A stretch of DNA of 64,000 nt from JAEUMY01 sp031394355 (GTDB taxonomy: Bacteria; Pseudomonadota; Gammaproteobacteria; Burkholderiales; Usitatibacteraceae): the NCBI GenBank assembly GCA_031394355.1, contig JANNSU010000042.1, forward strand, positions 1-64,000. Reading direction: 5' to 3'. This document shows positions 51,037 through 60,108 of the stretch, piece by piece (the first letter of the stretch is position 1; the number at the start of each line of letters is the position of its first letter). Below the pieces are notes generated by a model, which made no database searches, was not told the origin of the DNA, and saw only the letters and a list, made by a program, of their open reading frames with translations. Position numbers and translations under genes: made by a program.

Positions 51037-52347
51037 TCAGCGCAGGAGCAGGATCAGGATCAGGGCTAATGTAGTGAGGGACAACACGCCCAGCACGGCA
51101 AGGGGCCAAATGCTCGGGCCGGCACTGCCGGAATCAAGCTTGATCGTTGCTGTGTCGGGGCTCACCACCGGTTTCGGCGCAGGTTTTGCAACCAATTTTG
51201 GAGCGGGTACGGGCGGCTGGACTACTGCTTTCGGGGCTGGCGCCTGAATAGGCTGAGGCTCGATCTTTCCCTTGTATGCGCGCAGCTTCTGCGTCTCGCT
51301 GATGAACTCCCGAAAGTCATCTGTTTGCTGTGTGATGGCGGCAAGGCGCATCGTGGCTTCGAATGAGTCGAATTTCCGGTCCAGCTGTAGTGGCGCAGTT
51401 TCCAGAGCTGGCGCGTCTTTTGCCATACGGGCAGGGGCCGCATCCGCCACCTGGATCCGTGGAGGTGGTGGGCTCACACCCATCGCCGGCGCAGCCACTG
51501 CGTTCGCGAGCATTCGCTTCACCTCGCGGAGGTCACTGCAAAAGTCACGCATGGACTGATAGCGGTCGTCAACCTGCTTTGCCAGGGCTTTGGCCACAAT
51601 GAGATCCAGCATCGTGGGCAGTGCTGGATTGAGCGTGGAAGGCGGTACCGGGTTGGTATTCACGGTTGCGTACATGATCGCGTTCACATTGTCACCGTCG
51701 AACGGTGCAATGCCGGTGAGTGTTTCGTAAAGCACGACACCCAGCGAAAAGATATCGGAACGATGGTCGATTGTCTTGCCGATGACTTGTTCAGGCGACA
51801 TGTATCGCGGGCTGCCGAGAATCATCCCGGTCATTGTCTTCACTGCGGACGCAGGCATCCGCGCAATCCCGAAGTCAGTCACCTTCGCCAACACGCCGTT
51901 GGGTACATTCACCAACATGATGTTGGATGGCTTGATGTCACGGTGAATCACTTCCCGTTCATGTGCGAAGGCCAAGCCATCCGCTACCTGGGAGATCAGC
52001 TCAACCGTGATTTCAACGCTGGGTTTGTCTCCTGATGCGAGAAGATCCTTGAGTTCCTTGCCATCCAGAAACTCCATCGCCATATAGGCGAGCTCATCGT
52101 TGCGCCCCACGTCATAGATGGTGACGATGTTCGGGTGATTCAGCCGCCCGGCTGCCTTGATTTCCTGCTGGAACCTTGCCTCGTACTCCGCAAGATCCTC
52201 CTTGGAGAGGGACAGGTTTACCGTCTTGATCGCGACGATACGGTCAATGACCGGGTCCACCGCCTTGTAAACGATGCCCATGGCACCGCGTCCGACGATG
52301 TCCAGGATCTTGTACCGCCCAAGGACCTCGAGTTTATTTTCCGACAT
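51037..52347 (-). CDS. Membrane-anchored Ser/Thr protein kinase
   Basis: A 436-residue eukaryotic-type kinase. The glycine loop GRGAMGIVYK (19-28), VAIK lysine (K41), HRDIKPSN catalytic loop, DFG and SPE motifs are all present, so the kinase should be active. A linker rich in Pro/Ala follows, and a C-terminal membrane segment (WPLAVLGVLSLTTLALILILLL) anchors it. It is the last gene of a cyclase/TssQ/kinase set on this strand, suggesting a signal-transduction role, possibly in type VI secretion control. Confidence 0.9.
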   Translation of the reverse strand: MSENKLEVLGRYKILDIVGRGAMGIVYKAVDPVIDRIVAIKTVNLSLSKEDLAEYEARFQQEIKAAGRLNHPNIVTIYDVGRNDELAYMAMEFLDGKELKDLLASGDKPSVEITVELISQVADGLAFAHEREVIHRDIKPSNIMLVNVPNGVLAKVTDFGIARMPASAVKTMTGMILGSPRYMSPEQVIGKTIDHRSDIFSLGVVLYETLTGIAPFDGDNVNAIMYATVNTNPVPPSTLNPALPTMLDLIVAKALAKQVDDRYQSMRDFCSDLREVKRMLANAVAAPAMGVSPPPPRIQVADAAPARMAKDAPALETAPLQLDRKFDSFEATMRLAAITQQTDDFREFISETQKLRAYKGKIEPQPIQAPAPKAVVQPPVPAPKLVAKPAPKPVVSPDTATIKLDSGSAGPSIWPLAVLGVLSLTTLALILILLLR

Positions 52348-52361
52348 GGTCTCCGGCAGTC

Positions 52362-53216
52362 TTATTTCTTTGCCGGCGCTGACTTCGCAGCCGCATCGCT
52401 CGCCGCTTTGTCCTTCGCGGCTTGCGTGTCCTTCCAGCGCTGCTTGGCCCCGGCATAGGTGCGCGTCCAGGACGGATGTCCAGCTTCTGCAGGAGTGAGA
52501 TCGAAGTTTGCATCGATATCAAACAGTTTCTGGAATTCAGTGCGGCAAAGTCCCCACTTCTCCATCAGGCAGAGTGAGAACGCGGAGTGCTTCACTGCTT
52601 TCAACTGGTCTGGCCGCTTTTCCAATCCCTCCTTGAGCGCACTTTGGAGAATCCTGAATGCCGCATCAAACTCTCCAGCCTCGTACTTGGCCATGCCATC
52701 CGCAAGCAATTGTTCAGCCTTGGTCAGCGGCTTCGCGGCCTCTGTCGGTGCGCCGGGCGTTGTCAATTGCGCCCTGACATTGCGATAGACCGGTCCCCAG
52801 ATGGGATGGCCGGCCTCGGCTGGCGTGAGATCAAAGGTTGCGTTGATCTCGAGTGCCTTGCGAAATTCGGCACGGCAGCTATCCTCGCGATTGGACACGC
52901 AGTGAATGAAAGCCAGCAGCTTGCGGGCCTGTGCCTGAGCTTCGCGTGTCAGAACACCGTGGGCCAAGGCTTCGTTCAGACTCTTCTGGGCGTCGTCAAA
53001 ACTGCCCGCTTCGTACTGGCGCTGTCCCAGAGCCAAATTCTGGCTTGCACGCTCCTTCAACTGCGCTTCCGTGGCGCTTGGAACCGCAGGGGCCTTCGGC
53101 TCGGAAGTCTGCGGCATGGGCGCACAGGACGCCAGCACAAGGAGCAATACAAGGCTTGCCAGTACCGTTGCGGGACTGGTCACCGGATTCACAACAGACA
53201 CCTTTGAGGATTGCAT
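52362..53216 (-). CDS. TssQ-type lipoprotein with repeated TPR units
   Basis: A 284-residue protein with lipobox LASCAP (after a hydrophobic stretch ATVLASLVLLLVLASC). The mature part has two copies of a unit: residues about 50-140 and 160-240, each with TPR-like helices (ASQNLALGQRQYEAGSFDDAQKSLNE) and ending FDLTPAEAGHPxW. The double unit suggests internal duplication. TssQ-family lipoproteins are reported with type VI secretion genes, none of which lie here. An ATG at 53216 is preferred to a TTG at 53249. Confidence 0.75.
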   Translation of the reverse strand: MQSSKVSVVNPVTSPATVLASLVLLLVLASCAPMPQTSEPKAPAVPSATEAQLKERASQNLALGQRQYEAGSFDDAQKSLNEALAHGVLTREAQAQARKLLAFIHCVSNREDSCRAEFRKALEINATFDLTPAEAGHPIWGPVYRNVRAQLTTPGAPTEAAKPLTKAEQLLADGMAKYEAGEFDAAFRILQSALKEGLEKRPDQLKAVKHSAFSLCLMEKWGLCRTEFQKLFDIDANFDLTPAEAGHPSWTRTYAGAKQRWKDTQAAKDKAASDAAAKSAPAKK

Positions 53217-53231
53217 GGCTGCGCTCGCTTT

Positions 53232-53241
53232 CGAATATTCG
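53232..53241. repeat. CGAATATTCG core palindrome, copy 22 (one arm base changed)
   Basis: Reads TCGAATATTCGC at the cyclase/TssQ gene junction, just upstream of the preferred TssQ start. Confidence 0.8.
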
Positions 53242-53252
53242 CTGTCCAAAGC

Positions 53253-54524
53253 TCAGAACTTGTGCCGAACAGTGACTTCTTCCCGCGACTTGATATCTAC
53301 TGTTTCCGAATAGGCGGGGAAAGTGGTGTTCTTGATTTCAATGCGGTACTTGCCCGGTGGCAGTTTCAGATTCTTCATGGGCGGGCTCACTCCGCGTGAA
53401 CGGCCATTCACGAAGACCTCTCCCCACGGAGCGATTGCCAGATTCAGGCTCCCGGGAGGGACTTCGGGTTTGGGGGCTTCCGTCTTTGCAGCTTCAGTTT
53501 TCGCTGTATCCGGCTTCGACGGGCTGGGGCTTGTTGCGGGTGCCGTCGTCTTGGCGTCCGACGTTGCGGACTCCATCTTGGGCGCCTCCGGAGGATTGAC
53601 GGGCACTGGAGCGGGCGCCGGCTTGGCAATCTCGGGTGCTGCAACGGGCGCGGGACTCTGGACAGTACCGGCGATTGGAGCGGTAGCAATTCCTGCAGTT
53701 GGCTGAGCAGGCAAGGAGGGCTTCCGAGTCGCCATAATGATGATCAGCAGCAAAACCACCAGGGCGAGGGCCCCGCTGGCCATCATGATTTTCCTCGTGT
53801 CCTGCAAGAAGCCCTTGGCAGGCTGCGGCTCTTCCTCCTGCGCAGGCAGCACGTTGACACGATATGTACCGGACTGGACACCGACCTGATTTTGCGGTCG
53901 GCCCTTCGGGTTGGTCTGTGCCGCACGGTTTTCAAGGCCCAACTTGGCCTGGCTGAATGCGATGTCTGATTCGCCGACGATGTAGATCTCATGCTCACGG
54001 ACATGTTTGTCCGTGCGTGAACCCTCATAGTGAAACAGCTTGCCGTAGGCTTCCGAGATGACCGAGACAACATCGTAGTAGGACCGGGACACGACAACCT
54101 GGCCCGGCTTGGCGAAGCTCATGATCCGCTGGGCAACATTGATTCCATCGCCGATGATGTTCGGATGGCCGTTGATGTCGCGGACGAGCTTGACCGGACC
54201 AAGATTCACGCCAATGCAGATGATGCCTTCTTCCTCATCACGGCCTGCAGCACCCTCCGTGTCAGCAGGTGTCTTCATGGCGTCACGCAGCGTCATGGCA
54301 ACAAAGAGGGCATCTTCAGGATCGCCCAGAAAACTCATGGCTGCGCCGTCGCCGGTATCGAGGATGATTCGCTCGTTGACTGCGATGTCTTTGATGGATT
54401 CGGCGAGAAGGGTCTGGAATCGTTCCTTGACCGAAATCTGCTCTGCTACCGATTTTTTGGAGTAGCCGACCAGATCGACAAACACCACGCTGCAGATGAA
54501 AGTGCGGTTGGCCTGATCAATCAT
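53253..54524 (-). CDS. Class III adenylate/guanylate cyclase with PEGA-like C-terminus
   Basis: A 423-residue protein. The cyclase domain (residues 8-185) starts CSVVFVDLVGYSKKS and includes LDTGDGAAMSFLGDPEDAL and NIIGDGINVAQRIMSFA. A linker with a membrane segment (MMASGALALVVLLLIIIMA) and a Pro/Ala-rich stretch leads to a C-terminal PEGA-like unit (VFVNGRSRGVSPPMKNLKLPPGKYRIEI). It would make a cyclic nucleotide in the cytoplasm while sensing the envelope. The ATG at 54524 follows CAGGAAA; a start at 54629 would add 35 residues. Confidence 0.85.
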   Translation of the reverse strand: MIDQANRTFICSVVFVDLVGYSKKSVAEQISVKERFQTLLAESIKDIAVNERIILDTGDGAAMSFLGDPEDALFVAMTLRDAMKTPADTEGAAGRDEEEGIICIGVNLGPVKLVRDINGHPNIIGDGINVAQRIMSFAKPGQVVVSRSYYDVVSVISEAYGKLFHYEGSRTDKHVREHEIYIVGESDIAFSQAKLGLENRAAQTNPKGRPQNQVGVQSGTYRVNVLPAQEEEPQPAKGFLQDTRKIMMASGALALVVLLLIIIMATRKPSLPAQPTAGIATAPIAGTVQSPAPVAAPEIAKPAPAPVPVNPPEAPKMESATSDAKTTAPATSPSPSKPDTAKTEAAKTEAPKPEVPPGSLNLAIAPWGEVFVNGRSRGVSPPMKNLKLPPGKYRIEIKNTTFPAYSETVDIKSREEVTVRHKF

Positions 54525-54701
54525 TTTCCTGGGTGGAACGCCGGAGTCCAATTTTCTGGTGGAGCGGGAGGTGTCATGCGAGGTCGCCAAAACTGTTTGC
54601 TGGAGACCGTCTGCTCTCCGCAGAGGCACTCAGTGTACCGAAAGAGTGGTTACAAATGAACTCGCTTGCGTAACCTGTTTGTGTCACGCCAGTAGTGCGG
54701 C

Positions 54702-55451
54702 TCACGTTTCTATCAGTTTACCGCTGATTTCCCGACTCTCAGGGCCAAGCAGGAACAAACAGGTTGCTGCCAGCGATTCGACCGGTGGCAGTGCAGAGAC
54801 CGGTTCACCGGGGTGGCTCTGCCTCCGTTGCGGCACCGCAATCGGACCAGGAATCAGGCAATTGATGCGCACACCTGTTTGCGCAAGCTCCTGTGACCAG
54901 ATGGTGGCCAGTGTGTGTAACCCTGACTTGGATACGGCAAAGCCGCCCCAGAACGCCTTGGGCGTGCTGGCGTGTGTTTCACTCACCAGCACAACAGATG
55001 CATCGCCACTGCGCCTCAGCATGGGGAGGCAGGCGCGCGTGAGGGCAAATGGTGCCGCCAGGTTGACTTTCATCAGGTCATTCCATTGATCAAGCGTCTG
55101 GATGGCGAGCGGTGCCAGCGGTACAAAGTGAGCCGCGCTGTGGAAAATTCCGTCCAGCCTTCCAAGGTTGTCATGGATCGTCTGGGCGAGTCCTTGAAAA
55201 GCAGCGTCGTCCGCCTTGGCGAGGTCAAGGGGCAGCATCGCCGGTTCCGGTCCGCCAGCATCCACGATCAGATCATAGGTGGCCTCGAGCTTTGGCAGGC
55301 TGCGTCCCGACAAGACCACGGTGGCACCGTGCCTGGCAGCGGCGCACGCGGCCATTCGGCCCAGTCCCTGGCCGGCGCCAGTAATCAGGACCACGCGCCC
55401 CGCCAGCAAGTCGTCGCGAGGCGTGTATCCGCGGGGAATGACTTCTGTCAT
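54702..55451 (-). CDS. YciK-like short-chain dehydrogenase with altered active site
   Basis: A 249-residue SDR. The cofactor motif TGAGQGLGRM is intact and SAAHFVPLAP occupies the usual NNAG region, but the catalytic YxxxK reads FAVSK: tyrosine is replaced by phenylalanine (codon TTT), one base from TAT. The enzyme may be inactive, may act by another mechanism, or may be a binding protein. It starts six bases after the hpnE stop, so it is probably the last gene of the hpnCDE operon. Confidence 0.8.
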   Translation of the reverse strand: MTEVIPRGYTPRDDLLAGRVVLITGAGQGLGRMAACAAARHGATVVLSGRSLPKLEATYDLIVDAGGPEPAMLPLDLAKADDAAFQGLAQTIHDNLGRLDGIFHSAAHFVPLAPLAIQTLDQWNDLMKVNLAAPFALTRACLPMLRRSGDASVVLVSETHASTPKAFWGGFAVSKSGLHTLATIWSQELAQTGVRINCLIPGPIAVPQRRQSHPGEPVSALPPVESLAATCLFLLGPESREISGKLIET

Positions 55452-55457
55452 CTCTCT

Positions 55458-56786
55458 TCAGCTCCTCAAATAGTCAAGCGCGCAGGAGGCAGCAGACACG
55501 CCGCTTCGCACCGCGCCTTCAAGTGTCCCGGGGTAGGGACCATCGACGAAGTCACCCGCAAGGAACAAGCCGGCAACTGCTGTCAGTGTCTGCGGCCGCT
55601 GCGCATCGGGCGTGCAAGCAAATGTCGCGAAGCGTTCTGCGATGACCTTGCTCCACAATGGCGGGGCAAGCGGGCCGACGATTTCCTCAAGTTCCAGATG
55701 TGCCCTTTGGGCCACTTCGGCCAGAGGCTGCGCCTCGTGCTCGCCGGTAGCCGAAACAATGGCCGCCACCAGTCCAGTCGGTCCACCGAGAGCTTCGCGG
55801 TCAAAAAACCATTGCACCATGCCAGACTGTCTGCCGATCATGACGGCCGGCATCCGGACCTTCACTTCATAACAAAGATAGATGGTGAAGATGGGCTCAT
55901 AGCGTGCCGGACGCCGCGCAGCAATGCTGCGCCCGGCTTCCCCTCCGAGGGCCTCCAGTTGATGCGGGCCAACTGCGGAAATGACGGCATCACAATCGAG
56001 CGGCACCGCCCCATCGCCATCCACGTCCAGCGAGAACCCGCCGGCAGTCTGGCGTATGGCGCGTACCCGCGTGCCGAGGCGGACCGCGGCACCGTGTGAG
56101 CGGAGCCATTCCAGCGCGGGTCCGGGGAAGAGCGCTGTCAGGCTGACCGTTGGCAGCAGAAAGTCGCTGTGATGGCGATCCCGGAACAAAGCGTCCCGCA
56201 TCACGTTGGCGAAGACGTTGGCTGATGCAGACTCAACCGGCGTATTGAGCGCGGCGATGCAAAGCGGCATCCATAGGGTCTGCACAAGGCGCGGTGTCTG
56301 GCGTGTGTGTTGGAGCAACGTCAGAACGGTGGCGTTCTGTAGCGCGGCGGGCAGGGACTTCAACTGAACCAGCCGGGTCAAACGCAGCGCAGCGACTTTG
56401 TCGGCCCAGGTCAATCCACGGGCGGTGAGCAACCCCCAGCCGAGGTGCAGCGGGGCGGGAAGTCCGGGCGTGACCAGTTCGAAGTCGGGATACATCCGCA
56501 TCCGCATCGGCATGCGCAGAACGTGGCTTTCCGGCACGCCCACGGTCCGCATCAGGTCCAGCAGTGTTGTGTAGGCACCGATCAACATGTGTTGACCGTT
56601 GTCCAGCGTATGACCACGGAATTGGACGGCACGAGCGCGGCCCCCGGCGACCTTTGCCGATTCCAGAATCGAGACGCGAATATTCGCATCTGCCTTACTC
56701 AGCTCCAGTGCGGCAGCGGTGCCTGCATAGCCCGCGCCGATGATTGCCACATGTCGCGGCCCGGAACCGTTGCTGGAAGTGGGCAT
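55458..56786 (-). CDS. hpnE: Hydroxysqualene dehydroxylase
   Basis: A flavin amine-oxidase-like protein of about 442 residues that reduces hydroxysqualene to squalene in hopanoid synthesis. The FAD site IIGAGYAGTAAALE is at the N-terminus, followed by GGRARAVQ and DNGQHMLIGAY, a strong HpnE signature. The C-terminal DFVDGPYPGTLEGAVRSG closes the FAD fold. The start is ATG 56786, or 56816 (which would overlap hpnD by 25 bases). One palindrome is read as ANIR near the N-terminus. Confidence 0.93.
   Translation of the reverse strand: MPTSSNGSGPRHVAIIGAGYAGTAAALELSKADANIRVSILESAKVAGGRARAVQFRGHTLDNGQHMLIGAYTTLLDLMRTVGVPESHVLRMPMRMRMYPDFELVTPGLPAPLHLGWGLLTARGLTWADKVAALRLTRLVQLKSLPAALQNATVLTLLQHTRQTPRLVQTLWMPLCIAALNTPVESASANVFANVMRDALFRDRHHSDFLLPTVSLTALFPGPALEWLRSHGAAVRLGTRVRAIRQTAGGFSLDVDGDGAVPLDCDAVISAVGPHQLEALGGEAGRSIAARRPARYEPIFTIYLCYEVKVRMPAVMIGRQSGMVQWFFDREALGGPTGLVAAIVSATGEHEAQPLAEVAQRAHLELEEIVGPLAPPLWSKVIAERFATFACTPDAQRPQTLTAVAGLFLAGDFVDGPYPGTLEGAVRSGVSAASCALDYLRS
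56676..56687. repeat. GCGAATATTCGC palindrome, copy 23
   Basis: Exact copy in hpnE, read as ANIR. It is the last copy in the window; none occurs in the 7.3 kb after it. Confidence 0.9.
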
Positions 56787-56791
56787 CAAGT

Positions 56792-57634
56792 TCAACCGGC
56801 AACCCAAGTTTTCCATGCCAGCCAGAGCTTGCGCAGCGGCGTCAAGGATGTGCGCTGGTGAAGCACTTTGAAGCCATCCCTCTCAATCTCTGTCAGCAGG
56901 TCATAGTAAATGGCAGACATGATCAACCCTGCTCGCTGGTTCTTGCGGTCTTCCGCTGGCAGCGCACCATGTGCCACCCGATAATGCGTCCTGGCGCGCT
57001 CTGCCTCGAAGCTCATCAGCGACGCGAAGCCTGGGCCAGTTCGGCAGGCCAGGATGTCGTCCTCGCTGACGCCAAACTTCTGCAGATCCTCGCGCGGCAA
57101 ATAGATTCGATTTCGCCTCGCGTCCTCGCCAACGTCCCGAATGATGTTGGTCATCTGGAATGCCATGCCCAGATTACGGGCGTAGTCCAGGGTCGCCGGG
57201 TTGTGGAAGCCGAAGATGCTCGCTGACAACTCACCCACTACGCCAGCCACCAAATAGCAGTACCGGTCCAGTTCCGCCGTATCCGTGTAGCGATGTTTGA
57301 CGAGGTCCATTTCCATGCCATCAATGATGAGCAGCATGCGTTCGCGCGTGATGCCGTGCAGAGCGAGCGACGGTGCCAGTGCCTGAGTCACCGGATGCTG
57401 CGGGTGACCGTTGAAGAGATTGTCCACCTCGGCCCGCCACCAGCCCAGCTTGGCGCGGGCAACATCGGCATCTGCAACGTCGTCCACCACGTCGTCAATT
57501 TCGCGGCAAAACGCGTACATGGCAGTAATGGCTTCCCGCCTGGGCTTTGGCAAGAACAGGAAGCTGTAGTAGAAACTGGAGCCGGACTGGGCCGCCTTTT
57601 CCTGGCAATACTCGTTTGGACTCATTTCGGTCAA
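56792..57634 (-). CDS. hpnD: Presqualene diphosphate synthase
   Basis: A 280-residue head-to-head prenyl transferase joining two farnesyl diphosphates into presqualene diphosphate. The two Asp-rich metal sites are CREIDDVVDDVADAD and NIIRDVGEDARRNRIYLP. It lies between hpnC (3-base gap) and hpnE, the classical hpnCDE order that makes squalene in three steps. Confidence 0.95.
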   Translation of the reverse strand: MTEMSPNEYCQEKAAQSGSSFYYSFLFLPKPRREAITAMYAFCREIDDVVDDVADADVARAKLGWWRAEVDNLFNGHPQHPVTQALAPSLALHGITRERMLLIIDGMEMDLVKHRYTDTAELDRYCYLVAGVVGELSASIFGFHNPATLDYARNLGMAFQMTNIIRDVGEDARRNRIYLPREDLQKFGVSEDDILACRTGPGFASLMSFEAERARTHYRVAHGALPAEDRKNQRAGLIMSAIYYDLLTEIERDGFKVLHQRTSLTPLRKLWLAWKTWVAG

Positions 57635-57637
57635 CAG

Positions 57638-58447
57638 TCAGGCGAAGATGGCAGGAGGGCCGTGGCGCAGCCAGTCCAGCTTTGTGAGCTTGGGGCGGTG
57701 CCTGAACACGTCGCCGTCGGCTGCATCGATTTTGTCGAGAATTGCGTTCCCACCTGCGAGGACAAGCCGGAGCTCGATACCCATTCTGCCTGGCATGGCC
57801 CTTGTTAGCGGCCTGCCGCTTTCCAGCATCTGCCGTGTCCGCTGGCATTGAAAGGCCATCAGCGAGCGCCATGCATCGCCGGTTTGGCCGGCCGCAATGT
57901 CCCGCTCCGTGATGCCGAAGCGATTGAGGTCTTCCTGGGGCAAGTACACACGCCCCTTTTCCCAGTCCACGGCAATGTCCTGCCAGAAGTTGACGAGTTG
58001 CAACGCCGAACAGATCGAGTCTGACCACGACATCGTCTCATTACTGGCTCTCCCACATAGATGCACCAGGAGTCGGCCAATGGGATTGGCGGAGCGCCTT
58101 GAATAGTCGAGCAGGTCGTGAAAGTTCGCATAGCGGGTGGTGGTGACATCCTGGCTGAAGGCGTCGAGGAGATCGTAGAACAGTCCGATGGGAAGCTTGA
58201 ATGCGTCAATGTGGATCTTCAAATTCCGGAACAAGACCGAGTCCGGGGCCTCACCCTTCTCCAGCTGGTGCAATGATTGCCGATAGCCGTCCAGCAGGGC
58301 GAAGCGTTCCGAATCGGACCGGACACCTTCATCTGCAAAATCATCTGCGGTCCGGGCAAACGCATAGATCGCCTCAATTGGTTGACGCAGGCGGCGTGGC
58401 AGCAAAAGGGAGGCAACGGGAAAGTTTTCGTAGTGTTCGACAGGCAT
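57638..58447 (-). CDS. hpnC: Squalene synthase HpnC (hydroxysqualene synthase)
   Basis: A 269-residue prenyl transferase family protein that converts presqualene diphosphate to hydroxysqualene. Metal-binding motifs are FARTADDFADEG and VNFWQDIAVDWEKGRVYLP. First gene of the hpnC-hpnD-hpnE-SDR operon. Squalene-hopene cyclase is not in this window, so hopanoid formation depends on a gene elsewhere. Confidence 0.95.
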   Translation of the reverse strand: MPVEHYENFPVASLLLPRRLRQPIEAIYAFARTADDFADEGVRSDSERFALLDGYRQSLHQLEKGEAPDSVLFRNLKIHIDAFKLPIGLFYDLLDAFSQDVTTTRYANFHDLLDYSRRSANPIGRLLVHLCGRASNETMSWSDSICSALQLVNFWQDIAVDWEKGRVYLPQEDLNRFGITERDIAAGQTGDAWRSLMAFQCQRTRQMLESGRPLTRAMPGRMGIELRLVLAGGNAILDKIDAADGDVFRHRPKLTKLDWLRHGPPAIFA

Positions 58448-58538
58448 GGCGTGCTTTCAGGAGCGCGCGAATTATAGCCCTGCGCCCGAATCCTGCCTCG
58501 CAATGGTCGGTGCGGAATGTCGCCTCTGGCAGTCAAAT

Positions 58539-58568
58539 ATGACGTGAAGAAGGCGGTTGGGGTAAAAT
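58539..58568 (+). promoter_or_regulatory. Candidate promoter for tRNA-Leu / tig
   Basis: ATGACG at 58539-58544 and TAAAAT at 58563-58568, 18 bases apart, about 75 bases before the tRNA. The -10 box is good, the -35 imperfect. Confidence 0.45.
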
Positions 58569-58649
58569 CCGACGGTTGCAAATTGCTGGTGTGGCGCAAA
58601 CAGCCATAGTTTGGGCGGATCAGGGGTTCCCTCTGGTCAGTTTGACCTT

Positions 58650-58734
58650 GCGAGAGTGGCGGAATTGGTAGACGCACTGGATTTAGGTTCCAGCGCCGTA
58701 AGGCGTGTGGGTTCGAGTCCCTCCTTTCGCACCA
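58650..58734 (+). tRNA. tRNA-Leu (anticodon UAG)
   Basis: An 85-base tRNA with encoded CCA. The acceptor arms GCGAGAG and CTTTCGC pair (one G-T); the anticodon stem CTGGA/TCCAG encloses the loop TTTAGGT, giving anticodon TAG, which reads CUN leucine codons. A long variable arm (GCGCCGTAAGGCGT) and GGTTCGAGTCC confirm the leucine type. It lies just upstream of trigger factor, the usual proteobacterial order. Confidence 0.96.
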
Positions 58735-58794
58735 TCAGGCCGACACCAGCGCCTTCAACCTGAACACCTCTGTCGCAGTCAAAGGATCACCCCG

Positions 58795-60108
58795 ATGCAA
58801 CCAGCCACTGCTGTCACCGCAGCCGCGCCCCTTGAGCGCAATCTCAACCTGTCGGTCCCGGCCGTCGAAATCGAGTCAGAAATCAATTCCCGCCTGAAGC
58901 GCCTGGCCAAGACGGTCAAGATGCAGGGCTTCCGGCCGGGCAAAGTGCCCATGTCAATGGTCACGAAACAATATGGCTTTCAGGTCCGTCAGGAGGTGGT
59001 GACGGATTCGGTGAACAAATCGTTCACGGATGCCATCCGGGCCCAAAACTTCCGCGTGGCAGGAATGCCTCACTTTGCCCCCGCGAACACCGGCCAGAAC
59101 GCTGACAGTTTTGAATTCACCGCGACTTTCGAGGTCTATCCGGAAGTTGTCGTGGGTTCACTTGTGGGAAAGAATCTGGTCAAGGAAACGGTCGATGTGT
59201 CCGATAGCGATGTGGACAACACGCTGGATACGCTCCGCAAGCAACGTGCAACGTTTGAAAAGGTGGAGCGAGAGGCAGTCAAGGGTGATTTCCTTGTCAT
59301 TGACTTCACCGGCACCATCGACGGTGTTGCATTTGAGGGCGGGGCTGCGCAGAACTTTGGTGTCGTCATTGGCGAAAAACGCTTGCTGCCAGATTTTGAA
59401 GCAGCGCTGGAAGGGCTCAAGCCAGGCGAGGCCAAGACGTTTGATCTGACTTTCCCGGCGGACTACAAGGAAGATATGGCAGGCAAGACCGCACAATTCG
59501 CAGTAACCGTGAAACTGGTGAACGAGGCACGGTTGCCGGCAATTGATGCGGAATTTGCGCGCAGTCTTGGTGTGCCAGATGGAAACGTCGACCAGATGCG
59601 CAAAGAGATCAAGCAAAACCTGGAGCGCGAAGCACGGAAGCGGATGCAGGCCAAGCTGAAGGAGCAGGTGATGGAGGCGCTATTGGCCACGACTACGGTT
59701 GACCTTCCGCGCTCACTCGTCGCCATGGAGATTTCGCGTCTGCAGGATGCTGCCAAGCAGGATCTTGAGTCACGCGGCATGACCACCAAGGATATGTCGC
59801 TTCCTGGGGAGCTGTTTTCGGAGCGCGCAGCCCAGCGTGTGAAGCTTGGCCTCATTCTTTCGGATCTGGTGCGTCAGCACGGCCTTCTGGCCAAGCCCGA
59901 GCAGGTTCGTTCAATGATCGAGGAACTGGCTGAAAGCTATGAAGAGCCGACTCAGATGGTCAAGTGGTACTACTCCCAGCCGGAGAGACTGTCGGAGGTT
60001 GAGGCTGTGGTTGCTGAAGAAAACGTGGTGAACTGGTGTGCGGCGCAGATGGAAGCGTCCGAGCAGAAGACTACTTTTGATGCCCTGATGGGAATTGAGC
60101 GCAAATGA
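58795..60108 (+). CDS. tig: Trigger factor
   Basis: A 437-residue ribosome-associated chaperone and prolyl isomerase. The ribosome-binding loop GFRPGKVPMSMV is intact (residues about 44-55), the FKBP-like PPIase domain spans about 150-245 (GDFLVIDFTGTIDG), and the long C-terminal helical arms follow. The ATG at 58795 has AAAGGA upstream. Its stop overlaps the clpP ATG (ATGA). No palindrome lies in this or the following three genes. Confidence 0.96.
   Translation: MQPATAVTAAAPLERNLNLSVPAVEIESEINSRLKRLAKTVKMQGFRPGKVPMSMVTKQYGFQVRQEVVTDSVNKSFTDAIRAQNFRVAGMPHFAPANTGQNADSFEFTATFEVYPEVVVGSLVGKNLVKETVDVSDSDVDNTLDTLRKQRATFEKVEREAVKGDFLVIDFTGTIDGVAFEGGAAQNFGVVIGEKRLLPDFEAALEGLKPGEAKTFDLTFPADYKEDMAGKTAQFAVTVKLVNEARLPAIDAEFARSLGVPDGNVDQMRKEIKQNLEREARKRMQAKLKEQVMEALLATTTVDLPRSLVAMEISRLQDAAKQDLESRGMTTKDMSLPGELFSERAAQRVKLGLILSDLVRQHGLLAKPEQVRSMIEELAESYEEPTQMVKWYYSQPERLSEVEAVVAEENVVNWCAAQMEASEQKTTFDALMGIERK

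Noticed and set aside
51037..54524. Type VI secretion locus
   Set aside because: Only accessory-like genes are present; none of the tss core components occurs in the window.
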